Source: Armatimonadota bacterium (lineage in GTDB: Bacteria > Armatimonadota > Hebobacteria > GCA-020354555 > CP070648). From it: 35,867 nt of DNA. This document shows, piece by piece, positions 1 to 8,329 of the stretch (position 1 is the stretch's first letter; each line of letters starts with the position of its first letter). Both the position numbers and the translations under genes were made by a program. The notes under the pieces were generated by a model, which searched no databases, had not been told where the DNA came from, and worked only from the letters and a program-made list of their open reading frames with translations. The stretch spans positions 1 to 35,867 of the forward strand of contig DATLAK010000185.1 in the NCBI GenBank assembly GCA_035527535.1, read 5' to 3'.

Positions 1-2
1 GT

Positions 3-50
3 TGGCGCCGCGTACGCGGCGCCAGATTGAACAGGCGAAGGCGCCTGTTC
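3..50. repeat. Two adjacent palindromes
   Basis: Positions 3-24 read the same on both strands (arms TGGCGCCGCGT). Positions 29-37 (GAACAGGCG) pair exactly with 42-50 around the loop AAGG. They could be a terminator pair for a gene left of the window or a REP-type repeat. There is no clear T-tract, so the terminator reading is weak. Confidence 0.5.
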
Positions 51-260
51 CACATCCGAGAGCACGATCCCACCCCTCGGCGCCTCAGCCCTCAAATCGG
101 TGGCTCAGCATACCGCTAATAGCAGACTTTCGCTGCGGGCCACTCGCTCGACTGCGGGGACGCCCCGTGTCCTTGTCAGGGACTCGTGAAGCCGGCGCAG
201 GTGAAGGGAGGGGAAGAACTTCCTCTGGGAGGCGAGTAGACGGGGATCAGGGATAAGATG

Positions 261-322
261 AGTAGAGGCGACTCGACGAGTCGCCTCTACTGGCCTGCAG
301 GGCGGGGCTTCCGTGCCCCGCC
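261..322 (-). terminator. Tandem hairpins downstream of the sigma/anti-sigma operon
   Basis: Positions 261-291 form a near-perfect inverted repeat with arms of about 14 bp (GTAGAGGCGACTC and its complement). Positions 301-308 (GGCGGGGC) pair exactly with 315-322 around TTCCGT. They lie just after the stop codon of the minus-strand membrane protein, so they could end its transcript. Neither hairpin is followed by a T-run on the minus strand, so factor-independent termination is not certain. The first hairpin may instead belong to a dispersed palindromic repeat family, since its ends resemble the palindrome at 35842-35867. Confidence 0.4.
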
Positions 323-337
323 GGCTAGCATTTCTCC

Positions 338-1960
338 CTAGTCCTGCCGCAGCTTCGGCGCGGGGCCGGGCACCTTGATCCAGCCGTCCTCGACCGTTTG
401 GTCGAATCCAGGACCGTGGATTCGCGCTTTGCCCATGATGTAGTACTCTTTCCGGGCGGGCGAGTACCAGATGCGGATTTGGCGCATCGCGCCTTTGTTC
501 AGCGCCTCGAAGTCGCAGCCGCCGTTGGCGATGCCGAAGCGGTTAGCGTTGCCGACGGGCCAGCAATGACCACTGGACCGGACGAGCAATCTCGCACCGG
601 CCGCCACGAGCTCCTTGCCCTTCGCGTCCCACTGCGCCCTCACCTCCGGCGGCGGCATGTGCCGCTTTGACTCGGCGCGAATGCGCGCCTCTTCCCGCGC
701 TCGTTGGGCTTTCCACTGCTCGATGCTCACAATCGGCGGAGTCGGTGCAGCGAACTCCTCATTTGTCAGAACGCGTCGGAATGGCCCTCTCACATCTTCC
801 ACCAGGACTCTCCCGAATATGATGTACGTGTTCTGAGGTGTGTAGAGCATTGCCGTGCCCTTATTGTCGAGAAGCTGAAACCGAAGATTAGGGTGAAAGT
901 CACCGATGTCCGAGAGCCCGGCCGGGCCTTTTCGCGGTGGACATTTCCAGATAAGGTAGGCACCCTCAGCTTCCAGCTTCTTGATCGCAGCCTCAACTTC
1001 CTTCCAACCTTCCACCGAGGCTGGTGATGGAGGCGCGGTCTCATCGGTTACAACCGCGTTCTCAGGAATGCTGACCTGGAAAGTGGAATCGGGGATCGCG
1101 ACATTGTATTCGATCCGCTCTAGCTTGTCCACGAGGCTGCCGGCGCTATCGTATTCCTCCAGACCCAGGAGAAGATCTGTGTCCACATCTACGATCAGAA
1201 CACCTTTGGCCAAACCAGGGCTGCCGGGAGAGATCAGGATGGCCTTTTTCGCTTGCCGCCCGTCAGGAAGTCTGATGGCTTCCCACCTGACCGCCTCCAT
1301 TCCCGGCTCAAGCAATACCCCCCTGAACAGATCGAGGTAGGTCATGCCCTCGCTTAGCCCTACATACTCTCCTGGCGGGCTGATTGTTGCCATCACGAGG
1401 TTGTCCGAGATGCTGAGCGTGACGAGCCGATTACCGTCGTCCACGACATCTTCTGTCCCTTCGGTCACCATGCGGAACTTCCGCCCTTTGACCCAGCCCT
1501 CGACCGAGCGGCGCTGCCCGGTTCCGCGATCGAGCGTCGATCCCACGAAGTGCGCGCTCGTGACGTTTGCCATGGCGCGCGCAACAGCCGCCAGCGCCGT
1601 ATCGCCTCTCCGGCCCGGGAGCTGCCAGAGTGCTACGCCTGCCAGCACACCCAGAAACACAACCGCCATCACTGTCCGTCTCATCGTCATTACCCCTTGT
1701 CTACGCGACTGCTGGACGGGGAGTGAGGGACCATGCGTGCGTGCGGAAGCAGCCGCTAGCAGCGCGTCTGCGTGAACGCATTCGCCGAGTGCCGGCGGAA
1801 CAGGCTCGTCTTCAAGCTGCTCAATCTGGCGGCTAAGACGCTGCCACTCCGCTGCGTTGAGCCGGCACCGGCCGCACAGCCGCAGGCGCGCGGACATGAC
1901 CAGCCGGCCGATAGCACTCAGCTCATCATCCAGGAATGCTCTCAGGTTCTCGCACATCAT
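338..1960 (-). CDS. Probable anti-sigma factor with zinc-finger remnant and LolA-like periplasmic domain
   Basis: A 540-residue membrane protein encoded directly after the ECF sigma factor and overlapping its 3' end by about 35 bases. Residues 1-35 look like a zf-HC2 anti-sigma domain (Cys3, then CGRC at 29-32), but the histidine that normally precedes the CxxC pair is missing. One membrane segment lies at about 96-113. It is followed by a LolA/DUF2092-like beta domain (about 120-300). The C-terminal part contains two similar copies of a module (around LEAEGAYLIW and LVAAGARLLV). I chose the ATG at 1960 because GGGACGAG precedes it; the frame is open to an ATG at 2014. Gene order suggests that the periplasmic part senses an envelope signal and that the short cytoplasmic part holds the sigma factor. 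The anti-sigma role is inferred from position and the degenerate motif; the signal is unknown. Confidence 0.65.
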   Translation of the reverse strand: MMCENLRAFLDDELSAIGRLVMSARLRLCGRCRLNAAEWQRLSRQIEQLEDEPVPPALGECVHADALLAAASARTHGPSLPVQQSRRQGVMTMRRTVMAVVFLGVLAGVALWQLPGRRGDTALAAVARAMANVTSAHFVGSTLDRGTGQRRSVEGWVKGRKFRMVTEGTEDVVDDGNRLVTLSISDNLVMATISPPGEYVGLSEGMTYLDLFRGVLLEPGMEAVRWEAIRLPDGRQAKKAILISPGSPGLAKGVLIVDVDTDLLLGLEEYDSAGSLVDKLERIEYNVAIPDSTFQVSIPENAVVTDETAPPSPASVEGWKEVEAAIKKLEAEGAYLIWKCPPRKGPAGLSDIGDFHPNLRFQLLDNKGTAMLYTPQNTYIIFGRVLVEDVRGPFRRVLTNEEFAAPTPPIVSIEQWKAQRAREEARIRAESKRHMPPPEVRAQWDAKGKELVAAGARLLVRSSGHCWPVGNANRFGIANGGCDFEALNKGAMRQIRIWYSPARKEYYIMGKARIHGPGFDQTVEDGWIKVPGPAPKLRQD

Positions 1961-2534
1961 TGTCTCGTCCCTCGCTTCGCCCCAGCTTCTCGCGCAGAAG
2001 TCTGAAAGCGACATTCATCCGCGACTTGACCGTGCCGATGGGGACGCCGAGGATCGCTGCCGCTTCCCGGTAGTTCAGCCCCTCCAGATGTACCAGGCAA
2101 AGCGCTTCCCGGTAGAGATCAGGCAGAGCGTAGACGGCTTGCCGTACCCGACGTCGCTCATCGGCCTCCAGGAGGAGCGCATCCGGGTTGGCCATCTCCC
2201 TCTCGTGCCGGGTCTCGTCGAACTGCGCAGTCTCGGCATTCGGCTTGTCCCGGTATCGCAGGAACTGGTGGTAGGCGATGCCGAAGACCCAGGTCTTGAA
2301 CTGCGACTTCCCCTCAAAAGAGCCGATGCTTTGCCACAGTGCCACGAAAGTCTCCTGCGCCAGGTCTTCCGCAACGTCGGGGCTGCGGGAGAGCCGTAGC
2401 AGGAACCGGTAGACGGGGCCGAGCAGCAGGCTTACTACGGCCGTGTACGCGCCGTCCTCGCCGCGCCGCAGCGCCTCGACTGTCAGTCGGTCAATGCCTG
2501 GCATTCGTTGCTCAGTCGCGGATTGCGCTTTCAT
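1926..2534 (-). CDS. ECF-type RNA polymerase sigma factor
   Basis: A protein of 202 residues in the size range of sigma-70 family ECF factors. Region 2 is seen around residues 38-105: LLRLSRSPDVAEDLAQETF is a typical region 2.1/2.2 and FKTWVFGIAYHQFLRYRD a typical region 2.3/2.4. Region 4 is near residues 130-190, with LEGLNYREAAAILGVPIGTV and KSRMNVAFRLLREKL forming the helix-turn-helix that contacts the -35 element. Region 3 is absent, as expected for ECF factors. The gene overlaps the downstream membrane protein gene, the usual arrangement of a sigma/anti-sigma pair. No clear Shine-Dalgarno is visible before the ATG at 2534; an internal ATG at 2504 is an alternative. The target promoters cannot be read from this window. 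Confidence 0.9.
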   Translation of the reverse strand: MKAQSATEQRMPGIDRLTVEALRRGEDGAYTAVVSLLLGPVYRFLLRLSRSPDVAEDLAQETFVALWQSIGSFEGKSQFKTWVFGIAYHQFLRYRDKPNAETAQFDETRHEREMANPDALLLEADERRRVRQAVYALPDLYREALCLVHLEGLNYREAAAILGVPIGTVKSRMNVAFRLLREKLGRSEGRDNDVREPESIPG

Positions 2535-3065
2535 GAGTATGTCAGGTTTCCAGGGGAAACGGTTCGGTGACCATCAGCTCCGGTCAGGCTCTAGAGCCCC
2601 TTCTTCGCTCTCGAGTCCGTTTCACACTCCCGGTCGGAATCGAAACCGTGGACAGCCGAGTCTCGCAAGCCAAGGGAACCCGGCTTTCTCTAACCCAGAT
2701 TATGCATGAGGACAAGTCAACGTCATTCTGAGCGCAGTGGCTAGGGCCGACGGATCGGCCCGCCGTGGCGGTCCTTCGGGCTTAGCCGCTCGGGATGACG
2801 CACTCATTGGGTAAGGACCTCACGTTGACAATGCATATTGACTCCGACATAATGAACGCAACGAACTGGCGCTTGAAGAAGATGCCAATATGTGCTTGAA
2901 TATCTCCGTTGAAGCCCACCCTGGTTGTTGGATTGTTAATGCAGAGCTCAATAATCCGGGTTAGAGGGACATCACCATGTTGGGGTAGGCAAGCTGAGGA
3001 ATCAATAGGGAATGCGGATTCCCGAATCTGATATGGGTAATCCCGGCTCGGAGGTCAATCTTATC
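2535..3065. other. Intergenic region holding a MITE-like element
   Basis: Between the divergent sigma factor gene and the GHL10-like gene there is no supported coding region. Most of it (2688-2966) is bounded by 16-bp inverted repeats and is listed separately. The open frame 3012-3065, which would extend the next gene upstream, is probably leader, since a strong ribosome-binding site lies at 3050-3055. Confidence 0.6.
2688..2966. mobile_element. MITE-like non-autonomous element with nested inverted repeats
   Basis: Left end 2688-2703 (CTCTAACCCAGATTAT) and right end 2951-2966 are inverted copies with one mismatch (A versus G). Inside are more inverted pairs: TATGCAT at 2701-2707 with 2831-2837, GTCAACGT at 2716-2723 with 2822-2829, and CGTCATTCTGAGC at 2721-2733 with its near-complement at 2788-2800. 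The 279-bp unit encodes no protein. No obvious target-site duplication flanks the ends, so it may be old, or the true boundary may lie a few bases away. Terminal-inverted-repeat elements without a transposase gene are moved in trans by a related IS; which IS is unknown here. Confidence 0.5.
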
Positions 3066-4562
3066 ATGCCCGGCATCGCTCTCAACGAGGATAGTTCGCA
3101 CTTCTTCATCAGCCGCGCGGCCCGGCGCCTGGACGCCGAGCAGGTCGCCGCCTGGGTGGATCAGTACGCGGACACGCAGGTTCAAGAGCTCATACTCAAC
3201 CCCAACGCCATGCGCACGAGCTACGCCAGCGAGGTCTGGGATCCCATCTGGCGCGGGTACGACCCGCAGCGCGGCGACGACCAGCCGTTGTTCGCCAGCC
3301 TGTCGGGGGAAGCGCGGCAATCGGCGTTCAACTGGGTGCACACGGCGTGGCAGTTGAACCGCGACGGCATTGACGTTTACGCGCAGTGGATCGCGCGCTG
3401 TCGCCAGCGCGGCATCTCGCCCTGGATCTCGATGCGCATGAACGATGTGCACAACGCCGAGGATGAGAACAACTTTATCCACAGCGAGTTCTGGCGCGCG
3501 CGCCCGGACCTGCGGCGGGTGTCGTACCGGTTTCATGAGTGGACCGACCGCGCCTTCGACTACGGCCAAGCGGAGGTGCGCGAGTACCACTTGGCGCTCA
3601 TCCGTGAGTTGGCGGAGCGCTATGATTTCGACGGGATGGAGCTGGACTGGATGCGTTTCGGGTTTCATTTCCGCCCCGGCCACGAGAGCGCGGGAATTCC
3701 CCTGCTGAACCAGTTCATGGCGGAGGTGCGCGGGCTGCTGGACGACTGGGGGCGCAAACGCGGGCATAAGATACTCCTCGGCGCGCGGGTGCCATCTCGG
3801 CCGGAGACCTCCCTCGCCCTGGGCATGGAGGCGGTGACGTGGGCGCGGCAGAGCCTGGTTGACATGCTCGTCGTCACGCCGTTTTGGGCGACCACCGAAA
3901 CCGACATGCCGATCGAGACCTGGAAGGCGCTGCTGCACGGGACACAGGTCGTCCTGGCGGCCGGGCTGGAGATACTCGTTCGCCCCCACCCCGCCTACTG
4001 GGAAAAGTCCCCCATCAACTCCCTGGAGACGGTGCGGGGGGCGGCGACGACGATGCTCGACCGCGGCGCCGACCGCATCTACCTGTTCAACTACATGGAC
4101 GACCCCAGCTCGCAGGTAGCTGGCAAGGACTACCCAAAGCTGCTGCGCGAAGTCGGCGATCTGCAGACGCTCAGCGGCAAACCGCGCCGCCATGTCCTCA
4201 CCTACGCCGACACCTGGGCGCCTGGCGAGCCGCGGGCCATCGCGCTGCCCGCCAGGTGCGGTCCCGGGGCGAGCGCAGCCTTTCGCCTTCCGACCGGCCC
4301 GCAGCCCGAGCCCGGCGAGGTGACGGCCATTCTCGGAATTGAAGGCGAGGCGGTCGCCGGCGACGAGGGGATGGAGGTGCGGGTCAACGGCGAGGTGTGC
4401 CGTGCGGTCGGGCGCGTGGAGTTGCCCGAGCCGCGGATGGAGGTCCCAACCTACGGCTTTGTCGTGCCGCCGGCGGCGATGAAGCGCGGGCACAACCTGA
4501 TCGAGGTCACGCCCCGGCGCGAGGTTACGTTCTGCTGGGTGGAGTTTTACGTGCGGCCGTGA
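3066..4562 (+). CDS. GHL10-like glycoside-hydrolase-related TIM-barrel protein
   Basis: A 498-residue protein without an obvious signal peptide. The central part reads like a hydrolase TIM barrel of the glycosyl-hydrolase-like 10 type: CRQRGISPWISMRMNDVHN, then YDFDGMELDWMRFGF, whose Asp/Glu-rich strand end is where catalytic acids sit in such folds, then ILLGARVPSRPET and DMLVVTPFWATTETDM. The last 120 residues look like a beta-sandwich domain. The ATG at 3066 has GGAGGT at 3050-3055; a longer frame begins at 3012 without such a site. Substrate is unknown, and proteins of this type are often annotated as hypothetical. With the following gene it forms the start of a plus-strand run of sugar- or peptide-related hydrolases. 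A long open frame on the opposite strand across the same DNA is a GC-driven shadow. Confidence 0.65.
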   Translation: MPGIALNEDSSHFFISRAARRLDAEQVAAWVDQYADTQVQELILNPNAMRTSYASEVWDPIWRGYDPQRGDDQPLFASLSGEARQSAFNWVHTAWQLNRDGIDVYAQWIARCRQRGISPWISMRMNDVHNAEDENNFIHSEFWRARPDLRRVSYRFHEWTDRAFDYGQAEVREYHLALIRELAERYDFDGMELDWMRFGFHFRPGHESAGIPLLNQFMAEVRGLLDDWGRKRGHKILLGARVPSRPETSLALGMEAVTWARQSLVDMLVVTPFWATTETDMPIETWKALLHGTQVVLAAGLEILVRPHPAYWEKSPINSLETVRGAATTMLDRGADRIYLFNYMDDPSSQVAGKDYPKLLREVGDLQTLSGKPRRHVLTYADTWAPGEPRAIALPARCGPGASAAFRLPTGPQPEPGEVTAILGIEGEAVAGDEGMEVRVNGEVCRAVGRVELPEPRMEVPTYGFVVPPAAMKRGHNLIEVTPRREVTFCWVEFYVRP

Positions 4563-4582
4563 GGGCGCGCCCGGAGGTAATT

Positions 4583-4600
4583 GCGGTCCCTGCGGACCGC
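4583..4600 (+). terminator. Perfect 7-bp hairpin after the GHL10-like gene
   Basis: GCGGTCC at 4583-4589 pairs exactly with GGACCGC at 4594-4600 across the loop CTGC, 20 bases after the stop codon. There is no T-tract, so it may slow or process transcripts rather than end them. Confidence 0.3.
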
Positions 4601-4855
4601 CACCACCCGCCGCAGGGCTAAAGAAAACCAACCCTTTGCGATTCTCACTTTTCAACTCAGCAGGACCGGACTGTGTATCGGTCACCGCAAGGATAGCATT
4701 CCTCTCATCCGATTCCCACTCTCCGCGAACATACCCCAAGCCTCCGTCCATTTGACTCACCACCGTTCCTCGCAGGAAGCCGTTCGAGAACGCAGAAGTC
4801 TCACTCAGGACTGGTTGTGGTGACGCCGCGGTATCACCGCGATTGGAGGGGAACC

Positions 4856-7090
4856 ATGAGAATCCTCGGCCGTCCATGCGTCCTCATGCCCGCAGCGCTG
4901 GCGTTGCTGACCACGATGACCGTACCGTCCTGCGGCGCGGTCACAAGCGCGCGCCACCGGGCGGCAGTGAAACCTAGCACCAGCAGCAAAGAGCCAGCTG
5001 GAGTCGCCACATATGTCGGACCGAAGCCCCTGCCGGCGGGGCCCAAGGCGTACACCGAACGCCAGTATGCCGCAGTGCGCTTGGCGTGGCGCCGCAAGGT
5101 GACGGTGGAAGCCTACCGCGCCGTCGGGCTGCGCGACCCGGCCTGGGATGAAGCCGCGCTCAACCTGCTGGAGGCGTACGCGCGCTGGGTCGGGCAGCAA
5201 CCCGATGCCCCCAGCGCGAAGCAGTTCATGGCGGCGGCGCAGCCGCTGATGGACACCGAGTGCAATGATCCCTTGGTTCTGTACTGCGTCGGCAGCGCCC
5301 TGCAGGAGGTCGGCAAGGCGAACGAGGCGGAGCCGTATATCCGCCGGGCGATCGAGGGCTACGGGGCGACGCGCTACCCCAGGGTGAGCATGTGGGCCGC
5401 GCCCTATAACCTTGCCCAAGTGTGCAAGGCGATCGGCGGCGACAAGGCCAAGGAGCAGGACCAGTGGCTGGAGGAGCAGGCGCGATGGATCGGCGAAGCC
5501 GTGCGCGGCTATAATTGGACCGGGCCGGAGCGCCGCGTGCTCTGGGCCCCCATCGAGTTTCTACTTGGCCAGGATCTCGAACCGAAGGTGAAGCAGGTGT
5601 ACGAGGCGCTCACCTCCAAGCCGGGCGCTGACGAGTGGTTCGTCAACATGGCCGGGGGCGAGTATCGGATCGACGCCGCGTGGGAGGCCCGCGGCACCGG
5701 TTGGGCTTCCACGGTGACTGAGCAGGGCTGGAAGACCTTCTATGAGCAACTGGAACTGGCGCGGGCGCACCTGATGAAGGCGTGGAAGCTGCACCCCGAC
5801 TACCCGGAGGCAGCGTGCAGGATGATCACGGTGGCGAACGGGGCCGGCGATGGCCAGGCCGCGTGTCGTTTGTGGTTCGACCGCTCGGTAGCCGCGCAGT
5901 TCGATTATATCCCAGCCTATCAGAGACTCCTCCAGTTTGCCCTGCTGCCTCGCTGGGGTGGCAGCCACCGGGAGATGTACGATGTCGGACTCGAATGCCT
6001 TGCCACGAAGCGCTTTGACACCGACGTCCCCGTGCAGCTGTGGCACGCGGTGTCTTTCATCAGCGAATGTGACGGCGACGACACCATCTGGCACCAGCCC
6101 GGCGTTTATCGGGACCTGCGCGCGGTGTTCGAGGGCATGGCGGCAGAACCGTCGCGGGCGAAAGAGATCCCGCAGATAAGGGCCCAGGAGGCAGCGCTGG
6201 CGTGGCGCTGCGCAGCCTACGACGACGCGCGGCGCCTGGTGGACGGGTTGGGCGGGCAGATCCCTGAGCGCCGCCCCCGGCATACGGTCTTCGAGGATTA
6301 CTATAGAACCCCCACCGAGTCGGCCCTCAGCGAGATCTACGCGGCGACCGGCTCCTTTGCGCCTCAAGTCAGAAAGGCCGAGGGGCTGTATCAAGCGGGC
6401 AACGCATCCGGGGCGCTGCCCATCTTCAAGCAGGTGCTCCACGATAACACCGACCGGCTGGCTGATGGCTACCTGCGATCGCGAGCTGGAAGCTGTCGGA
6501 TTGAATCCGAGCTCGACACCGGCAAGTGGGTAGCGCTCACCACATCACTGGACGCCTGGCGTGCGCGCGACGGGGAATGGGGTCTCGCCAGCGACGGCTC
6601 GGTCAGCACGACGGGCCCCCGGGGCTGGGTGAGACTGATATGCGCGGCGCGGATGCCGCGCAATTTCGAGATGCGCGCCGAGGTGGAGCTCAAACCTTCA
6701 GGCGGAACCATTACCGGCGGTGTCGTTTGCGGCCTCGACCGGATGGACAAGGGGCGGTCCATTTACATAGCGACTCAATCGGGCGGCCAGGCCAGCGTGT
6801 ATGGCGCCCACGGCATCCTCGAGAGCAAGCGCGTGAAGCCCATGGATCGTTACATCCTTACGATTCAGGTCTGGGACTACAAGCTGACGGCATATGTGAA
6901 CGGGGAGCTGGTTGACGAAGGCAGGGAGTTCAAGTGGGATCTCAACCCTTCGTCGCCCGCCCAGGTCGGGCTGGCGGCATATGGCTCGCCTCCCTCAGAC
7001 TCAGACCGCGCCGTGTTGTTCCACAACGTGCAGGCGCGATCCCTTGAAGAAGCGCCGTCACCTCCAGAGGTCCAGGCGTCGGGCGGCTGA
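4856..7090 (+). CDS. Predicted lipoprotein with C-terminal LamG/DUF1080-like domain
   Basis: A 744-residue secreted protein. The N-terminus has a basic start, a hydrophobic run and then VPSC at residues 23-26, a plausible lipobox, so it is probably anchored in a membrane by a lipid on Cys26. Residues 60-520 are rich in helical segments with alternating Ala, Leu and Tyr, consistent with TPR-like repeats (for example DPLVLYCVGSALQEVGKANE and FYEQLELARAHLMKAWKLHP); it may be related to the DUF4034 group. Residues about 560-735 resemble a concanavalin-like beta-sandwich of the DUF1080/LamG kind (MRAEVELKPSGGTITGGVVC, then YILTIQVWDYKLTAYVNGEL), a fold used for sugar binding or hydrolysis. The ATG at 4856 follows GGAGGGGAACC. 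Function is not assigned; a role in glycan capture at the surface is an inference from the C-terminal fold and from the neighbours. Confidence 0.65.
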   Translation: MRILGRPCVLMPAALALLTTMTVPSCGAVTSARHRAAVKPSTSSKEPAGVATYVGPKPLPAGPKAYTERQYAAVRLAWRRKVTVEAYRAVGLRDPAWDEAALNLLEAYARWVGQQPDAPSAKQFMAAAQPLMDTECNDPLVLYCVGSALQEVGKANEAEPYIRRAIEGYGATRYPRVSMWAAPYNLAQVCKAIGGDKAKEQDQWLEEQARWIGEAVRGYNWTGPERRVLWAPIEFLLGQDLEPKVKQVYEALTSKPGADEWFVNMAGGEYRIDAAWEARGTGWASTVTEQGWKTFYEQLELARAHLMKAWKLHPDYPEAACRMITVANGAGDGQAACRLWFDRSVAAQFDYIPAYQRLLQFALLPRWGGSHREMYDVGLECLATKRFDTDVPVQLWHAVSFISECDGDDTIWHQPGVYRDLRAVFEGMAAEPSRAKEIPQIRAQEAALAWRCAAYDDARRLVDGLGGQIPERRPRHTVFEDYYRTPTESALSEIYAATGSFAPQVRKAEGLYQAGNASGALPIFKQVLHDNTDRLADGYLRSRAGSCRIESELDTGKWVALTTSLDAWRARDGEWGLASDGSVSTTGPRGWVRLICAARMPRNFEMRAEVELKPSGGTITGGVVCGLDRMDKGRSIYIATQSGGQASVYGAHGILESKRVKPMDRYILTIQVWDYKLTAYVNGELVDEGREFKWDLNPSSPAQVGLAAYGSPPSDSDRAVLFHNVQARSLEEAPSPPEVQASGG

Positions 7091-7274
7091 GAGCTCCGTG
7101 ACCGCTGACCTCTGCCGTCGCAGCGCTCCTCGGCGGCCATGAAGGGGGCGCGTGCAGCAGGTAGTGGTGCTGGTAGGCGGCCTGGAGGTCCTGCGCATGC
7201 TGTGTCGCCTGGCCTGAGTCGGAGTTCGGCGAATCACCGGGGCGCGCCGACAACCTGTGTCCTGGGATCTGACC

Positions 7275-8327
7275 ATGTGTGAGTCCATCGCCGAGTCGCC
7301 CGCATGGCAGTACCTGCACGCCAGCGCGATTGTCTGGCTGCTCCACGATCATTATTACCACCGGCTGGATGCCAACCTAGCCATGCGGGAGGGCGGCGTG
7401 ACTGCCAAGACGGTCATGCCCGTGGCCGACGTTGCGATCTATAACGACAGCCGGAATGAAGACGACTGGGAGTTCTACGTGAGTTCGCTGGCCCAGACGG
7501 AGGGCTGGGCGCGGGATTCCCTGGTGCGGCTGGAACGAGCCCGTCGGCTCTACGAATCGAGGCCGGATCGGTTCCTGGTGGCGCAAAAGGCACAAGATGT
7601 GCTGCGTGCCAAACGGGAAGGGAAATCCGCCATCTTCTTTGGCTTCGAGGGCTGCAAGGCGCTGGAGGGACGGATCGAGCTGCTTCAGGTCTTCCATCGG
7701 TTGGGCGTGCGGCATATGCAGTTGACCTGGGATCGCCCTAACCAACTGGTGGATGCCTCCTCCGGTGAATGGCGGCTCTCTGGCTTTGGGCGGGAGGCGC
7801 TAGCCGGCATGAATGAGTTGGGGATTGTGGTGGATGTTTCACATGCCCCCTGGAGCTTCTTCGCAGAGGTCATTGAGTTCAGCCGGCAACCGGTAGTAGT
7901 GGCGCACGGAGCGCCCAGCGAAGCCCACCCAGGCTGGGGAGACATGGAACGCCGGCACCTGGACGCCCTCAAGGGATGCGGCGGACTGCTTGGGCTGCAT
8001 TTCTGCCGCCACTACATCAACGGCCCGTTCGCCACCTTCAGCGATTTTCTGGACACGGTGGATCACCTGGTCGAGCGGGGCTATGAGGACATCATCGCCC
8101 TGGGCGGAGACTTGTTCGAAGACGATGCCTATTTCCGACGGCGTCATCCGGCCCCCGCAGATGCCAGTCACCAGGAGTGGCGCCCGTTCATTGATGAGCT
8201 GAGCGATATTAGCCGGCTGCCCAATGTCACCTGCGGCCTGGTCTCCCGGGGCTATCCGCAGGCAGTCATTCGCAAGCTCCTGGGTGAGAACGCCCTGCGC
8301 GTGTACCGTCAGGCGCTAGGAGGCTGA
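7275..8327 (+). CDS. Membrane-dipeptidase-like metallohydrolase (peptidase M19 family)
   Basis: About 350 residues, a normal size for family M19, whose renal-dipeptidase members cleave dipeptides with a two-zinc site. Seen in order: EGGVTAK, FGFEGCKALEGRIELL with the bridging glutamate, LGVRHMQLTWDRPNQLVDAS, LGIVVDVSHAPWSFF and QPVVVAHG with the two zinc-ligand histidines, IIALGGDLFEDD, and a C-terminal GLVSRGYPQAVIRKLLGENA typical of the family. The first metal motif, normally D-x-H-x-D, reads H-D-H-Y-Y-H here, so metal binding or substrate may differ. There is no signal peptide, so it should be cytoplasmic. GTG at 7257 is an alternative start; the ATG at 7275 has a weak GGGAT upstream. The gene is coupled to the next one, two bases apart. 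Confidence 0.8.
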   Translation: MCESIAESPAWQYLHASAIVWLLHDHYYHRLDANLAMREGGVTAKTVMPVADVAIYNDSRNEDDWEFYVSSLAQTEGWARDSLVRLERARRLYESRPDRFLVAQKAQDVLRAKREGKSAIFFGFEGCKALEGRIELLQVFHRLGVRHMQLTWDRPNQLVDASSGEWRLSGFGREALAGMNELGIVVDVSHAPWSFFAEVIEFSRQPVVVAHGAPSEAHPGWGDMERRHLDALKGCGGLLGLHFCRHYINGPFATFSDFLDTVDHLVERGYEDIIALGGDLFEDDAYFRRRHPAPADASHQEWRPFIDELSDISRLPNVTCGLVSRGYPQAVIRKLLGENALRVYRQALGG

Positions 8328-8329
8328 AA

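Larger units (their letters stand above)
1..337. other. Intergenic region with stacked palindromes, no gene supported
   Basis: No convincing gene is visible; the open frame across 2-256 has low-complexity Arg/Pro composition and no recognisable motif. The stretch holds a perfect 22-bp palindrome at 3-24, a hairpin with 9-bp arms and a 4-nt loop at 29-50, and two strong hairpins at 261-291 and 301-322. The middle part, 51-260, shows nothing I can identify. Confidence 0.6.

Noticed and set aside
2-256. Plus-strand open frame of 84 codons
   Set aside because: Arg/Pro/Gly-rich, no motif, crosses two palindromes; looks like chance in GC-rich DNA.
2961-4877. 638-codon minus-strand open frame over the GHL10-like gene
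   Set aside because: It mirrors the real gene's GC-biased codons, lacks any family motif, and its start region overlaps another gene's start.
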